Of a stretch of 64,000 nt of DNA, positions 63,767 to 64,000 are shown in pieces. Positions within the stretch are counted from its first letter, which is position 1, and every line of letters begins with the position of its first letter. Origin of the DNA: Chelatococcus sp. YT9 (GTDB lineage: Bacteria; Pseudomonadota; Alphaproteobacteria; Rhizobiales; Beijerinckiaceae); assembly GCF_018398315.1 (NCBI RefSeq), contig NZ_JAHBRW010000001.1, forward strand, positions 4,286,501 through 4,350,500. Direction: 5' to 3'. The position numbers were made by a program, and so were the translations under genes. The notes beneath the pieces were generated by a model. The model had not been told where the DNA came from. It ran no database searches and saw nothing but the letters and a program-made list of their open reading frames with translations.

Positions 63767-64000
63767 ATGAGGGGGCTTTCTGGCGTGGGAAGAGCAGCTT
63801 TATCAATCTTAGGCCTGTCAATGCTTACCCTATCGGCGATGGCCCGTCCGGCGCTTTCCGCAGATCCCTTCGCGGCGCCTGTCAAGGATTGCCGTCCGTG
63901 CCGATTCTCTCCAGGGTCCGGGCACCCCGAGTTCGCCCTGACCTTCGTCTTCACCGGGAGCGGCCAACAACGGCAACTGACAGCCCTTGAGATCGCCCGC
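63767..64000 (+). CDS. partial secreted protein, truncated by the right edge
   Basis: 78 codons without a stop, from the ATG at 63767 with AAAGGA about ten bases upstream. The start MRGLSGVGRAALSILGLSML and the following hydrophobic stretch form a clear signal peptide ending near ARPALSA, and the mature part begins DPFAAPVKDCRPCRF with a CxxC. The rest lies outside the window. The family cannot be named. It is divergent from pdxJ. Confidence 0.6.
   Translation, partial: MRGLSGVGRAALSILGLSMLTLSAMARPALSADPFAAPVKDCRPCRFSPGSGHPEFALTFVFTGSGQQRQLTALEIAR

Noticed and set aside
63619-63954. 111-codon minus-strand open frame near the right edge
   Set aside because: It is antisense to the signal-peptide-bearing partial gene, lacks a ribosome-binding site and has no protein-like features.
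1-64000. CRISPR arrays, insertion sequences and prophage genes
   Set aside because: No regularly spaced direct repeats, transposase, integrase or phage structural genes were found.

Overview
This is a GC-rich, gene-dense chromosomal segment from an alphaproteobacterium, most likely order Hyphomicrobiales (Rhizobiales). The Beijerinckiaceae, Chelatococcaceae and Boseaceae are plausible families, but the genus cannot be fixed from this sequence. The assignment rests on an Aap-type amino-acid transporter with long permeases, a PopZ/DUF2497 gene next to valS, the pcm-tolC pair, an ExoR-like Sel1 protein, an imuA-imuB-dnaE2 cassette with a GAAC-N7-GAAC SOS box, and an Omp25/RopB-like outer-membrane protein. 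No transposase, integrase, phage gene or CRISPR array was seen.

Layout. 0-4.3 kb: an MFS exporter, recO, an MltB-type lytic transglycosylase and a small cysteine-bearing membrane protein. 4.3-9.6 kb: aapJ-aapQMP on the minus strand, with an unusual 1.07-kb gap after aapJ. 9.8-14 kb: a cystathionine beta-lyase, then three minus-strand genes (GT39 transferase, GT2 polyprenyl-phosphate sugar synthase, LAB_N protein) that look like a lipid A sugar-decoration module. 14.3-17 kb: a small lipoprotein, an outer-membrane beta-barrel protein and two short unknown genes.

17.0-29.9 kb is the most distinctive region: eleven minus-strand genes in apparent transcription order. They are a DHDPS-family lyase, an enolase-superfamily dehydratase, a sugar-binding protein, an AstE/AspA-type zinc deacylase, two permeases, an ABC ATPase, an extended SDR, an IclR regulator fused in one polypeptide to an SMP-30 lactonase, a XylB-like aldose dehydrogenase, and a GlcD-like FAD oxidase. 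Together they read as uptake plus non-phosphorylative oxidation of a sugar: dehydrogenase, lactonase, dehydratase, lyase, hydroxyacid oxidase. A good sigma70-like promoter and a perfect 17-bp palindrome sit in front of the first gene. The regulator-lactonase fusion, the lyase with replaced catalytic motifs and the embedded deacylase make this the best candidate for an undescribed system.

30-46 kb: a DMT exporter, an M3 peptidase, two small Gly/Tyr/Pro-rich secreted proteins, an Old Yellow Enzyme, exonuclease III, a ceramidase-like membrane protein, an ExoR-like protein, valS, popZ, tolC, pcm, and tRNA-Cys and tRNA-Asn. 46.9-52.7 kb: the SOS mutagenesis cassette imuA-imuB-dnaE2 behind a perfect SOS box. 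52.9-57.1 kb: ugpBAEC for glycerol-3-phosphate uptake. 57.4-64 kb: a sulfurtransferase, a zinc-ribbon methyltransferase, and the housekeeping cluster pdxJ-acpS-lepB-rnc-era. The cluster's usual last member, recO, lies about 57 kb away. A partial secreted protein runs off the right edge.

A recurring feature is a hairpin or inverted-repeat element directly after each of the three ABC binding-protein genes (aapJ, the sugar-binding protein gene, ugpB). This would favour excess binding protein over permease.
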